DNA of 64,000 bases from Gracilinema caldarium DSM 7334 (GCF_000219725.1 NC_015732.1:1054001-1118000), one strand, 5' to 3'. Positions 7,525 through 16,364 are shown, counted from the stretch's first letter. Program-made: numbers and translations. The notes: generated from the sequence alone by a model not told the origin.

Positions 7525-8838
7525 CTAAAGCTTTTGGTACGCCAGGACTCGATAGCCCTGGCGTTTGATGTCTCCGAGCCGCTGGAAGCCGGTACGTTTT
7601 ATACGGTCAAAACGGTCTGCTTCAGTGGCGGTAGTTCCGATGCAAAAGATAGAACCGGTCTCCATGAGTCCCTCAAGGCCTGTCCAATAGGCTTGCCATC
7701 GGTCAGTTTGAGGGACTATTTCGGGAAATAAAAAAATGAGTGGAAAGGTGCCGTTCACCGCAATACGGAGATCTTCCATCGATAGATCCGGATCTATAGC
7801 TGGTACGAGCATAGCTTTTGTTTCCGGAAGCAGGTTTTGTTTGGCCGCTTCCAGGGCAAGTATGTTACGGCCAGCGAGGACAGGTTGTATAGTTCTGCCG
7901 GGGTAGTTCTGATAAAAAAAGTTTCTGAACCAGAGTGGAAAGTGGCCCTGATCGGGTTCAAAGAACAGTACGGGACTATGGGTGTTCTGTTGTAGTACAT
8001 CGAAAAGGCGGTTCTTCATCTTTGCCGAAAGGGTGGCCATCAACTGGTTGAGGAAATGGGGGGTATCGAAATCGGCTACCCCGTGAAGGCTCTGAAGGGG
8101 GTAGGATATATCCAGAAGTTTATAGGTGTCCCGATGACGGATATAGGGAGTCCAGGAAAAACTCCTTTCCCCCTGTGTGTATGGTGCTCCATGGAGCCCC
8201 TGCGCAGACCTGCGGTACACAAAGACCCGGTGTTCAGGTCCCTGGGTTTCTTCGATGAGTTCTGCTCCCGCCTGAATTATCCAGCTTTTAAAGGTTTCTG
8301 CCAGTTTTTCTACGATTACCATAAATACGGTACCCTCTGTGTCAAGGATGGCAAGGGACCGGCGGACAAAGTATTCGAGCACAGGAAGGCCCGCTTTTGC
8401 TGGAATGTTCGAAATGATCCAGTCATAGGGCCCTTCGTCGTAGAGGAGGGCTTCGGTGTGGGCTGAAAGGTGGGGGGATCCGAGGCTATTTTCCATACCG
8501 TTGCAGGCGGTAAACTGATGGGCCAGTTCATCCCGATCTTGAGCGCGGATGACAAAGTCTCTCCAGCCCTGTTTAAGAAAATAAGTTCCCAGGGCAATAC
8601 CTATGACTCCTGTACCCGAACCGGCATCGAGAAACCGGCGGGGCAAAGTCCTTGATTGGGATGTGATTTCATCAATATAATGAGAAAGGACCCGCAGGAG
8701 GAGGCGGGTCCCTGTATCAACATCGTAGGAACTGAAGAGTCCATGGGACAGGTGCAGGCTTATATCCACACCTTTGAATCGCAGCGGTACGGTTTTTGAC
8801 CCATAGGCTTGTATGACCCGGCAGACTGGATCAGTCAT
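7525..8838 (-). CDS. Class I SAM-dependent methyltransferase (MTS-like)
   Basis: A 437-residue protein. Residues ~20-210 contain a SAM-binding motif (FLDAGSGTGVIGIALG), preceded by LFSSYDVDTGTRLLL, as in the small-methyltransferase (MTS) family that includes RsmC and HemK relatives. Where those enzymes have NPPY/NPPF, this protein reads SNIPAKAG, so the target may not be an exocyclic amine of the usual kind. Residues ~210-437 form a second domain of unknown function without a repeat of the SAM motif. The ATG overlaps the end of efp by 8 bases, so it is co-translated with elongation factor P. I do not recognise a specific gene name. Confidence 0.75.
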   Translation of the reverse strand: MTDPVCRVIQAYGSKTVPLRFKGVDISLHLSHGLFSSYDVDTGTRLLLRVLSHYIDEITSQSRTLPRRFLDAGSGTGVIGIALGTYFLKQGWRDFVIRAQDRDELAHQFTACNGMENSLGSPHLSAHTEALLYDEGPYDWIISNIPAKAGLPVLEYFVRRSLAILDTEGTVFMVIVEKLAETFKSWIIQAGAELIEETQGPEHRVFVYRRSAQGLHGAPYTQGERSFSWTPYIRHRDTYKLLDISYPLQSLHGVADFDTPHFLNQLMATLSAKMKNRLFDVLQQNTHSPVLFFEPDQGHFPLWFRNFFYQNYPGRTIQPVLAGRNILALEAAKQNLLPETKAMLVPAIDPDLSMEDLRIAVNGTFPLIFLFPEIVPQTDRWQAYWTGLEGLMETGSIFCIGTTATEADRFDRIKRTGFQRLGDIKRQGYRVLAYQKL

Positions 8839-9394
8839 TCACCCGTTCAACGTATTCATTGGTTTCGGTGTTCACCAGGATTTTTTCACCCTGTTTAATA
8901 AAAAGGGGGACCCGTACCGTAAGCCCAGTTTCGGTAACAATCGGTTTCGTAGCCCCGGAAACAGTATCACCCTTAACGTAGTTTTCACTCTCGGCAACGG
9001 TAAATACGACCTTATAGGGAATCTTTATATCGATAACCTGGCCTTCCCACAGGAGGAGGTCATAGGTTTCCCCTTCTTTAAGGTAATATTTTTTATCCTC
9101 CATGCCAGCGATGGGTACTTCGAACTGGTCATAGGTGTTGTTGTCCATGAAGTGATAGTAGTCTGCATCGGCATACTGATACTGACAGGAATGGGTATCT
9201 ACCTGGGCGTCTTCTACTTCGAGCTGAGTAGGAATGGTCTGGGTCAGCACCGAGCCGTCCTTGAGGCTCTTCATCTTTACCCGGGCAAAGGCGCCGCCCT
9301 TTCCGGGATTTACAAATTCTCGTTCCACAACGATAAAGGGCTGGCCCTTCTGTAATAAACAGGTTCCTTTGGCGATATCTCCGCCTCGAATCAT
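8831..9394 (-). CDS. efp: Translation elongation factor P
   Basis: A 187-residue EF-P with KOW, OB and C-terminal domains. It stimulates peptide bond formation at polyproline stretches. The loop that reaches the peptidyl-transferase centre reads NPGKGGAF, with the modifiable Lys at residue 32. The window also encodes an EpmA-type lysyl ligase (20952-21965), so beta-lysylation of Lys32 is plausible. GAGAGGAAC is the ribosome binding site. The gene is divergent from the sensor kinase at 9563 and overlaps the downstream methyltransferase. Confidence 0.96.
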   Translation of the reverse strand: MIRGGDIAKGTCLLQKGQPFIVVEREFVNPGKGGAFARVKMKSLKDGSVLTQTIPTQLEVEDAQVDTHSCQYQYADADYYHFMDNNTYDQFEVPIAGMEDKKYYLKEGETYDLLLWEGQVIDIKIPYKVVFTVAESENYVKGDTVSGATKPIVTETGLTVRVPLFIKQGEKILVNTETNEYVERVND

Positions 9395-9562
9395 AATGTT
9401 CCTCTCTTCTTTGAATGCAATATGGGCACTACTAAAGGATTTATACTGTTTAGAAGTGCCGGTAATGGTATGGTAGCGTCACCATCTATAGTTCTGTTAT
9501 TATAGCAATTTCATGGTTCTTAGTCTAGAAAGCAGCGCCTACATAGGGCATACTATATAGTT

Positions 9563-11818
9563 ATGAAACCACGGCTTATACCCCTGTCATTTAAAGTGAT
9601 CGCCATCATTGTTGGCTCCCAACTCTTACTTTATATATTATTTGCCTTGCTCATTTTTAAAGGGAGTACCGATGCAATTACCGCGAGTGAGCAGGATTCA
9701 TTCCGCCTCCTTGGGGATACCATCCATTGGTCAATCGAAGATGAAATTGCCAGTGCTGAACTGACCCTGGACTATCTGGTCAAGGACCAGAGGCTACTTT
9801 CGTTATTTGCAAAAAGGGATCGGCTGGGGTTATACAATTACTTAAAAGATAAATATGAACCTCTCAAGCAGCGGGTAGTGAGATTCCATTTTCATCTTCC
9901 GAACGGGACTTCCTTTTTAAGGATGCATAATCCTGAATATTATGGTGATAATCTTTTAGATCTCCGTCCTATGGTACGGGCTGTGTTAGCTAAGAAAGAG
10001 AAAGTACAGGGCATGGAACGTGGTCGTGATGGTTTAGGGTTACGGGTTCTTATGCCTCTTTGGATGGATGGGGAATTCATTGGAGCTGTTGAATTTGGCA
10101 TGGATTTCGGAACTCTTTTTGTGCAAGGCCTTAAAAAGAAGTACGGAGGCGAATATTATATTTTTGTATTTGAAGATTCAATGCAATATCGTCTCGTAGC
10201 TGGAACTTTAGATAAACCCCGTTGTCCTACGGCAGATCGTTTAATTGAAAATCTGAGGGAAGGTAAGCCCCAACTTTCTCTTGATTGCAGTCATGCCCGG
10301 GCGGTTGGGTTATACCCTTACCGGGATTATTCAGGAACAGTTATTGGCTTTATCAAAGCAGAACTTCAAAAAATACCCCTTTCTGATGCGCTGGCCTCTA
10401 TTCAAAAACAACTCTTTCTTTTAGGGCTGGTTCTGGTTATTTCGCTTGTTGCTTCGAGCTTTTTTGCTATGAATAGTTTTTTAAGCCCCCTGGATGAGGT
10501 GGTGGCCAAGACTCATCAAATATCCGAAAAAATCATTGCCGGCGATGTAAGTTTTCGAGGCTCGATTCGGCATGGAGCGGCGGAGTATCAGGAAATTATC
10601 CATGCAGTGAATACCATTATCGATGCCCTCAGGGAGCGGGAGAGTCTTTTACAGGCTATCGTTGAGGGTATTCCTGGTATCGTGTATTATGTGGATAAAA
10701 ATCATAAGGTACTCTGGGCGAATAAGCTTACCCTTCAGCGGTTCCCCCAGCTTAAGGATAACTATCTCGATTCCTATACCTCAGGTTTTTTCGACATGGA
10801 ACGGGAGTTATTGCTTCGGGTCTTTAATTCGGGGAATATCGAATCCTATGATGCTTGTTATAGTATCAGGCCTGATGTTCAGGAATGCTGGGAACATGTA
10901 GCTGTTCCGGTATGTGATAGTGATGGAACCATTAGTCATGTAATCAGAATCTCCCAAGACATTTCTGATAAACGTAAGGCTGAAATGGAACTGAGAGAAC
11001 TGAACGAAACTCTGGAACGGAGAGTTGAGGAAGAAATTGCGCGGCGCCAAGAGGGAGAACGGATTGCAGAACAACAATCCCGGTTGGCAGCTCTTGGTGA
11101 ACTTGCTACGGGTATGGCCCATGAAATAACCCAACCATTGAATGCCATTGCTTTTTCTGTAGAAAATATAAAGAATCGTTTTGATCAAAATAATCTCACC
11201 GAAGAATATCTCTATAAAAAAAATGCTGCCATTGTTTCAGATATTGAACGGGTTCGGCGGGTTATTGAGCATGTCCGGCTTTTTGCGAGAGGCGGACTAA
11301 CCGATTATCAGACAGTATTTTCTGTCAATAATTGTGTCGAAAATGCCCTTTCGCTTATGGGGACCCAACTGGCTACTCATGGTATTGATGTGCAGCTGGA
11401 ACTCGACAACAGCCTGCCGGAAGTAAAAGGGAACCCCTTTCAGTATGAGCAGGTGGTCATCAATCTATTATCAAATGCCAGGGATGCGGTGGAGGAGCGC
11501 TTACTTGGTGACGCTGTTACCGATTTAAAAGATATAGCCCCTGGAAAAATTAGGATACAAACCGTATTGGTACAGAGCCTGATCAGGCTCGTGATTGAAG
11601 ATAATGGTATTGGCTTCTCACATGGGATAGAACAACGTATTTTTGATCCCTTTTTTACCACCAAACCTCCTGGGAAGGGAACAGGTCTTGGTCTATCCAT
11701 ATCCTATGGTATTATTCACCAGATGGGTGGTACGATCCGATTTGAGAGTCTAACTCAGGGAGTCCGGGCCTTTGTAGAAGTTCCGGTTGCTGACAATACA
11801 TCAGGCGGTCTGGTATGA
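9563..11818 (+). CDS. Membrane sensor histidine kinase with dCache-type sensor
   Basis: TM1 spans residues ~10-33. A periplasmic double-Cache domain follows (HFHLPNGTSFLRMHNPEYYGDNL is the family-typical stretch, here at ~111-133), then TM2 at ~283-303, a HAMP region, a PAS domain (~365-470), a coiled coil, HisKA with phospho-His in MAHEITQPLNAI, and HATPase (NLLSNARDAV; GKGTGLGLSISYG). It would autophosphorylate on a small-molecule cue and phosphorylate the regulator encoded next. The stop overlaps the regulator's ATG by 4 bases. A TACTAT -10-like box ends 6 bases before the ATG and no ribosome binding site is seen, but the -35 is poor. The ligand is unknown; the downstream sulfur operon makes a sulfur compound worth considering. 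Confidence 0.9.
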   Translation: MKPRLIPLSFKVIAIIVGSQLLLYILFALLIFKGSTDAITASEQDSFRLLGDTIHWSIEDEIASAELTLDYLVKDQRLLSLFAKRDRLGLYNYLKDKYEPLKQRVVRFHFHLPNGTSFLRMHNPEYYGDNLLDLRPMVRAVLAKKEKVQGMERGRDGLGLRVLMPLWMDGEFIGAVEFGMDFGTLFVQGLKKKYGGEYYIFVFEDSMQYRLVAGTLDKPRCPTADRLIENLREGKPQLSLDCSHARAVGLYPYRDYSGTVIGFIKAELQKIPLSDALASIQKQLFLLGLVLVISLVASSFFAMNSFLSPLDEVVAKTHQISEKIIAGDVSFRGSIRHGAAEYQEIIHAVNTIIDALRERESLLQAIVEGIPGIVYYVDKNHKVLWANKLTLQRFPQLKDNYLDSYTSGFFDMERELLLRVFNSGNIESYDACYSIRPDVQECWEHVAVPVCDSDGTISHVIRISQDISDKRKAEMELRELNETLERRVEEEIARRQEGERIAEQQSRLAALGELATGMAHEITQPLNAIAFSVENIKNRFDQNNLTEEYLYKKNAAIVSDIERVRRVIEHVRLFARGGLTDYQTVFSVNNCVENALSLMGTQLATHGIDVQLELDNSLPEVKGNPFQYEQVVINLLSNARDAVEERLLGDAVTDLKDIAPGKIRIQTVLVQSLIRLVIEDNGIGFSHGIEQRIFDPFFTTKPPGKGTGLGLSISYGIIHQMGGTIRFESLTQGVRAFVEVPVADNTSGGLV

Positions 11819-13254
11819 GTGATACACCTATAGCAGTTCTTGTACTAGATGATGAAACTCGATTGGCTGAAGAAATTGGAGAATATCTTGAGTCAAAAGG
11901 ATTTTCTGTATATGTAGCTGATAAGCCTTCTAAAGCATTCCAGATCATTCATGCAAATCCGATACAAATTGCCATGGTCGATATCAAGCTTCCGGAATAC
12001 GATGGGCTTACCTTTTTAAAAAAACTTCAGGCAGAACAGTCCATCATTGAAACCATCATCATGAGCGGTCATGGTGATATGGAAAGCGTGATTGAAGCGC
12101 TGCGGCTTGGGGCTTTTGATTATCTCAGAAAGCCCTTTACCAGCCTGGAGCTGGAAGCGGCCATCAACAGAATTAGCCGTTTTCTGGATGTTCAGCAGAA
12201 TTACCGGCGTTTTGCAAAAAAATGTATGGAATTGGAAGATCAGATCTATTCCGGTGATGATCTGATTGGGAAATCTCCTATCATTATAAAAATACGGGAA
12301 GAAATTGAACGGGCTGCCCAATTTCCTGATGTTTCTGTACTGATCCGGGGTGAGAGTGGAACCGGAAAGGAATTGGTAGCCCGGAGCATTCATCGGAAAA
12401 GTAATCGATCTTCAGGTTCCTTTGTGCCTGTGAATTGTGCTGCTATACCACGGGAAATGTTCGAAAGTGAATTTTTTGGTCATGCTAAAGGAGCCTTTAC
12501 CGATGCCCAAACCAGGCGGGATGGTCTTTTTAAAGCCGCCGATGGTGGGACCCTTTTCCTTGATGAGGTCGGAGAAATCCCTATAGAGTTGCAGGCAAAA
12601 TTGCTGCGAGTTCTGGAAGATAAGCGGGTTCGGCCTGTCGGGATGGATCGGGAAATCCCGACCGATGTCCGAGTCATCGGTGCGACCAATCGGGATTTAC
12701 TGGAAGAAGTTCGACAAGGTCGGTTCCGTAAAGATCTTTATTACCGATTGAATGTGATGGACATGTATATTCCACCTCTTCGTGAACGTTCCGAAGATAT
12801 TCCAGAATTAGCGTCCTTTTTTTACAAACAGGCCTCTCTTCGTTCCGGTAGACTTGTCGAACCTCTCGATGAGACCTTATTTGCTATCCTTTCCCAATAT
12901 TATTTCCCTGGCAATATCCGGGAGCTTAAAAATTTGATGGAACGGATTGTTATCCTGGGAAGAAAACCCAGCGAAAGGGATCTGATGGCTTGGCTTGATC
13001 CAGAACATTGTGGCTGTTTTAAAACCTTTTCTGAACCAGGCTTCAACGATCCAGCTCTACACCTGGATCTTCCTGTGAAAAAGGTGTCTTTAAGGGCAAT
13101 GCAGATGCAAGAATTAAATTTGGAACAGCTCGAAAGGAATGCTATTCAAGTGGCTTTGCAAACCTCCCGGGGAAATTTGTCCGCCGCTGCCCGGCTCCTT
13201 GGCATCACCCGGCAAGCCCTGGATCGGAGAATGAAAAAGTACGGACTTCAATAA
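11815..13254 (+). CDS. NtrC-family sigma-54-dependent response regulator
   Basis: The receiver domain has phosphoacceptor Asp in IAMVDIKLPEYDG. The AAA+ domain has Walker A GESGTGKE, the sigma-54-contacting GAFTDA loop intact, Walker B GGTLFLDEVGE, and arginine-finger region LYYRLNVM. A Fis-type helix-turn-helix closes the protein (LSAAARLLGITRQALDRRMK). It activates sigma-54 promoters from upstream sites. A sigma-54 promoter with three palindromic upstream sites lies directly downstream of this gene, which makes the sulfur operon its probable target. Partner of the kinase encoded upstream (4-base overlap). Confidence 0.95.
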   Translation: MSDTPIAVLVLDDETRLAEEIGEYLESKGFSVYVADKPSKAFQIIHANPIQIAMVDIKLPEYDGLTFLKKLQAEQSIIETIIMSGHGDMESVIEALRLGAFDYLRKPFTSLELEAAINRISRFLDVQQNYRRFAKKCMELEDQIYSGDDLIGKSPIIIKIREEIERAAQFPDVSVLIRGESGTGKELVARSIHRKSNRSSGSFVPVNCAAIPREMFESEFFGHAKGAFTDAQTRRDGLFKAADGGTLFLDEVGEIPIELQAKLLRVLEDKRVRPVGMDREIPTDVRVIGATNRDLLEEVRQGRFRKDLYYRLNVMDMYIPPLRERSEDIPELASFFYKQASLRSGRLVEPLDETLFAILSQYYFPGNIRELKNLMERIVILGRKPSERDLMAWLDPEHCGCFKTFSEPGFNDPALHLDLPVKKVSLRAMQMQELNLEQLERNAIQVALQTSRGNLSAAARLLGITRQALDRRMKKYGLQ

Positions 13255-13296
13255 GCATAATCCCCAGCGGCGTACACTGTACATCTATCTCTGAAA

Positions 13297-13355
13297 TGTC
13301 CGTTTTTGGGCGTCCGTTTTCGGACACCCCATGCTTATGTGTCCATTTTCGTACA
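13297..13355 (+). promoter_or_regulatory. Three palindromic activator sites (TGTCCG-N4-CGGACA)
   Basis: Site 1 at 13297-13312 reads TGTCCG TTTT TGGGCG, site 2 at 13311-13326 CGTCCG TTTT CGGACA, site 3 at 13340-13355 TGTCCA TTTT CGTACA. All share the TTTT centre and two-fold symmetric arms. They lie ~110-165 bp upstream of the sigma-54 promoter, the usual distance for enhancer sites. A weaker pair, CGTACA and TGTACA (13271-13284), may be a fourth site. Confidence 0.75.
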
Positions 13356-13462
13356 TCAATCTACTGAAGCTCTTTAGATATATGCGCTCTGCATATATCT
13401 TTATCTATTTATCTATAAAGAATTATTTTTATTATTATTGTTTTCACCTGATTTAGAGTAAT

Positions 13463-13479
13463 TTGGCATACATTTTGCA
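13463..13479 (+). promoter_or_regulatory. Sigma-54 (-24/-12) promoter
   Basis: TTGGCATACATTTTGCA fits the consensus YTGGCACGN4TTGCW, with GG at 13465-13466 and GC at 13477-13478, exactly 12 bp apart. The predicted start is near 13490, giving a leader of ~44 nt that carries AAGGAG before the ATG at 13534. Confidence 0.85.
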
Positions 13480-13533
13480 TAAATATCTTTGCCGAAACAT
13501 CTCGGTACATATTTTATTGCAAGGAGCTTTATT

Positions 13534-13761
13534 ATGGCAGAACAGACCTTAGATTGTCTTGGCGAAGCATGCCCAGTACCTCTTATCAAAACTCAGAAGG
13601 CTATGGAAAAGATGGCCGTTGGTGATGTGTTAATTGTGAATATTGATCACAGCTGTGCAATGAAGAATGTACCTGACTGGGCCCGTTCTGTTGGCCACAA
13701 TGTTGAGATTGAAGAAGTCGCCGAAGGCGAATGGAACATTATTATCGAAAAGGTGAAATAA
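13534..13761 (+). CDS. TusA/SirA-like sulfur carrier protein
   Basis: A 75-residue TusA-family protein with the signature LDCLGEACPVPLIKT; the Cys of the CPxP motif carries persulfide or related sulfur. The C-terminal HSCAMKNVPDWARSVGH is also typical. The start at 13534 is chosen because of AAGGAG upstream; a longer frame reaching 13489 would begin at the predicted transcription start. It is the first gene of the sigma-54-driven operon and precedes two YeeE/YedE transporter halves. In TsuA/TsuB thiosulfate-uptake systems a TusA-like protein works with the transporter, which is the likely role here. Confidence 0.9.
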   Translation: MAEQTLDCLGEACPVPLIKTQKAMEKMAVGDVLIVNIDHSCAMKNVPDWARSVGHNVEIEEVAEGEWNIIIEKVK

Positions 13762-13771
13762 GGGGAAATCT

Positions 13772-14296
13772 ATGGACGAAAAAAAGAAATATCCCTTTCA
13801 TGAAAAATACTTTAAGAAAGAATGGAGCTATACGACGGGTTCTGTTCTGTTAGTGATGCTCGCGCTGGCCCTGGTTATTGTGACCGGTGGTTCCTGGGGT
13901 GTAACCGGTCCTCTTGGCATGTGGGGTGGAAAAATACTGCAGTTTATCGGTATTAATGCGGATGCATGGAAGGGTTATAACGGCAGTCTCGCAAAATATA
14001 ATTTCTGGAAAGATGCTACAGCAATTACCGACCTGGGTATTGTATTAGGTGCCTTCCTTTCTGTTCTTTTAGCAACACAATTTAAGATTAAAAAAATTAA
14101 GAGCATGAAGAATGTCTGGGCTGCAGTCCTGGGCGGTCTGCTCATGGGTATCGGTGCCCGCCTCTCTCTGGGTTGTAATATTGGAGCATTCTTTACCGCC
14201 CTTCCTGCGTTCTCTCTTCATGGCTGGGTCTTCTGGGTTTCCATCTTTGCTGGAGCTGCAGTGGGTAGTCAATTACTGAAAAAATACTTTATGTAG
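13772..14296 (+). CDS. YeeE/YedE-family sulfur transporter, N-terminal half
   Basis: A 174-residue membrane protein with about four hydrophobic helices. The family motif GIGARLSLGCNIGAFF contains the conserved Cys on the transport path. Full-length YeeE/TsuA (the structure was solved from a spirochete) has two pseudo-symmetric halves in one chain of ~330-350 residues. Here each half is its own gene. This is not a frameshift, because the second gene has its own start and ribosome binding site. Likely substrate is thiosulfate or another small sulfur anion (inference). Ten bases follow the TusA-like gene. Confidence 0.88.
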   Translation: MDEKKKYPFHEKYFKKEWSYTTGSVLLVMLALALVIVTGGSWGVTGPLGMWGGKILQFIGINADAWKGYNGSLAKYNFWKDATAITDLGIVLGAFLSVLLATQFKIKKIKSMKNVWAAVLGGLLMGIGARLSLGCNIGAFFTALPAFSLHGWVFWVSIFAGAAVGSQLLKKYFM

Positions 14297-14306
14297 GAGG
14301 CGAGAC

Positions 14307-15047
14307 ATGAGTGATACAACAACTTCTACCATTCGTAGAACCTCAACGCGAGCAAAGGAAACTCCGGAACAGCGGGCCCGAAAACAGAAAATCCAGCTTA
14401 CTGCTGGTGTGATTGTGGCTGTACTCCTGGTGCTTTTAGGCCTGTATATTCAGACCCAGAACCCCAAGGGTGCTTTTATTTGGATGATTGGTTTAGGCTT
14501 TGGTTATACCCTGCAGCGGTCCCGGTTCTGCTTTACCGCATCCATGCGGGATCCGGTGCTGACCGGTTCAACAGAGCTTACCAAGGCGGTCATTATCGCC
14601 CTTGCCCTCGCTTCTATCGGGTATATGGCGCTGCAGATGAAGCTCACCGGTGTCGGTCTTGAAAATCTGGGAACCGATGCCCTGAAGGATGCAACCAAGC
14701 TTCCCGGACATGTGCGGGCTGTTGGTGTGCATACGGTAATCGGCGGTTTCCTCTTCGGTATAGGGGCAGTTATTGCCGGCGGCTGTGCTTCAGGAACCCT
14801 GATGCGGATGGGTGAAGGCTTTGTTCAGCAGTGGATTGCGATCATCTTCTTTATCGCCGGCTCTGTTATTGGTATGGTGATTCTGCCCTATGTTCAGGCT
14901 AATCCGATTCTGTATCAGAAGGCCCCTGTATATTTACCCCAGCTTCTCGGCGGATGGGTACCGGCAATCATTGTTCAGTTTGGCCTGCTCTTTATGCTGT
15001 ATGTATTAGCTGACTGGTACGGAAAGAAAAAGGCTGGAGAACTTTAA
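14307..15047 (+). CDS. YeeE/YedE-family sulfur transporter, C-terminal half
   Basis: A 246-residue membrane protein. A charged cytoplasmic N-terminus (~30 residues) precedes helices with the two family motifs, RSRFCFTASMRDP and GGCASGTLMRMGEG, each with a conserved Cys. It pairs with the preceding gene to make a two-subunit version of YeeE/TsuA. Ribosome binding site GTAGGAGGCGAGAC precedes the ATG. The gene is followed two bases later by the reductase gene, so the operon is compact. Confidence 0.88.
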   Translation: MSDTTTSTIRRTSTRAKETPEQRARKQKIQLTAGVIVAVLLVLLGLYIQTQNPKGAFIWMIGLGFGYTLQRSRFCFTASMRDPVLTGSTELTKAVIIALALASIGYMALQMKLTGVGLENLGTDALKDATKLPGHVRAVGVHTVIGGFLFGIGAVIAGGCASGTLMRMGEGFVQQWIAIIFFIAGSVIGMVILPYVQANPILYQKAPVYLPQLLGGWVPAIIVQFGLLFMLYVLADWYGKKKAGEL

Positions 15048-15049
15048 TT

Positions 15050-16285
15050 ATGGAGAAAAAAATAGAACACTATGATGTGGTCGTTATCGGTGGAGGTCCC
15101 GCCGGAATGACCGCAGCATTGTATGCTGGGCGGGCTCGCCTTAAAACCCTGCTTATCGAGAAGTCTCTCATTGGTGGGATGGCAACCTACACCAGCGAGA
15201 TTGAAAACTATCCCGGTTTCCCGGAACCTATTGATGGCATTGAGCTCATGAAGCTCTTCGATAAGCAGTTCCGCCGTTTTGGGGTAGATGTAAAACTGAC
15301 CGATGTACGGTCTGTATCGGTGGAATGCAATCAGAAAATCGTTTCCACCTTCAGGACCGATTACTATGCGAAGGCGGTCATCATTTCCACAGGGAATAAG
15401 CCCCGCTTAACCGGTGCAAAAAATGAGGAAAAATTCCTGAATGATAAGGGGATTTCCTTCTGTGCTACCTGTGATGCTGCCCGCAATACGGGAAAACGTA
15501 TCATGGTCATCGGTTCCGGTGATGCCGCCATCGAAGAGGGGATGTTCCTTACCAAGTTTGCCCGGGAAGTGATCGTATCGGTTATTCATGATGAAGGCAT
15601 TATGGATGCCAACAAGGTTGCCCAGGAAAAAGCCCTGGCTAATCCCAAGATGAAATTCATGTGGAACACCGTGGTCGATTCCTTCGAGGGGGATGACACC
15701 TTAAAACAGGTAGTGCTGAAAAACATTAAAACCGGCGAGCTCATTCCCGTTGATGTAGATACCTGTTTCCTCTTCATCGGCTATGTACCCAATACTAAAA
15801 TGTTCGAAGGTTTCATCGATATGACCCAGCGGGGGTATATCAAAACCAATGAGAACATGGAAACCAGCCGGGAAGGCTTCTTTGCGGTCGGTGACTGCCG
15901 GGATAAAATCCTCCGTCAGGTTGCAACCGCTGTTGGTGATGGTGCCATTGCGGGCTTTATGGCTGAAAAGTATGTGGAAGAGCTTGAATATGTACAGCGG
16001 GAAATTTTCGAAGCCAAAGGGCTCATCATGGCCTTTGTGTATAACGCAGTAGAAGCTCTCGATCGGGAATTCCTGGCCAGGGTAGAACAGGTTCAGCGGG
16101 AACACAAGGATAAGATCCAGCTCAGACGGATTGATGTATATAAGTCTGATCGTATCGCCTGCCGCTTGGATTATACCAAGACCCCCTCCCTTATTTTCAT
16201 GAAGGATGGAAAGGTCCTGGAAAATGTAACCGATCTGAGTAATCTGGAACAAATGATTTCCCAGATGATTGCAAAATATGCATAA
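15050..16285 (+). CDS. Thioredoxin reductase-like flavoprotein fused to a degenerate thioredoxin-like domain
   Basis: Residues 1-~315 are a thioredoxin-reductase-type FAD/NAD(P)H enzyme: FAD motif IGGGPAGMTAALYAG, redox-active CATC at 138-141, nucleotide motif GSGDAAIEEG and C-terminal FAD motif FAVGDCRD. Residues ~320-411 look like a thioredoxin fold (LIMAFVYNAVEAL, then IDVYKSDRIACRLDY, TPSLIFMKDGKV), but the WCGPC site is replaced by YNAVEAL, so no CxxC is present. The operon position suggests it reduces sulfur bound to the TusA-like carrier or transporter cysteines. The fusion is unusual, since most such enzymes are ~310 residues. Confidence 0.88.
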   Translation: MEKKIEHYDVVVIGGGPAGMTAALYAGRARLKTLLIEKSLIGGMATYTSEIENYPGFPEPIDGIELMKLFDKQFRRFGVDVKLTDVRSVSVECNQKIVSTFRTDYYAKAVIISTGNKPRLTGAKNEEKFLNDKGISFCATCDAARNTGKRIMVIGSGDAAIEEGMFLTKFAREVIVSVIHDEGIMDANKVAQEKALANPKMKFMWNTVVDSFEGDDTLKQVVLKNIKTGELIPVDVDTCFLFIGYVPNTKMFEGFIDMTQRGYIKTNENMETSREGFFAVGDCRDKILRQVATAVGDGAIAGFMAEKYVEELEYVQREIFEAKGLIMAFVYNAVEALDREFLARVEQVQREHKDKIQLRRIDVYKSDRIACRLDYTKTPSLIFMKDGKVLENVTDLSNLEQMISQMIAKYA

Positions 16286-16329
16286 GCAGCTGGTTCGCAG
16301 GAAACCCTGAAGAAACCACGCTTGAAACG

Positions 16330-16364
16330 AAACCCCCGGGTCAGTTCTGATTCGGGGGTTTTTC
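16330..16364 (+). terminator. Rho-independent terminator of the sulfur operon
   Basis: AAACCCCCG pairs with CGGGGGTTT across a 14-nt loop and is followed by TTTTTC. It separates the sigma-54 operon from the mrp promoter. Confidence 0.85.

Noticed and set aside
8056-8466. Plus-strand frame in the methyltransferase gene
   Set aside because: Antisense to a gene with a SAM motif; no signature of its own.
13772-15047. Possibility that the two YeeE genes are one gene broken by a frameshift
   Set aside because: Each has its own ATG and strong ribosome binding site, and the second has a natural charged N-terminus.
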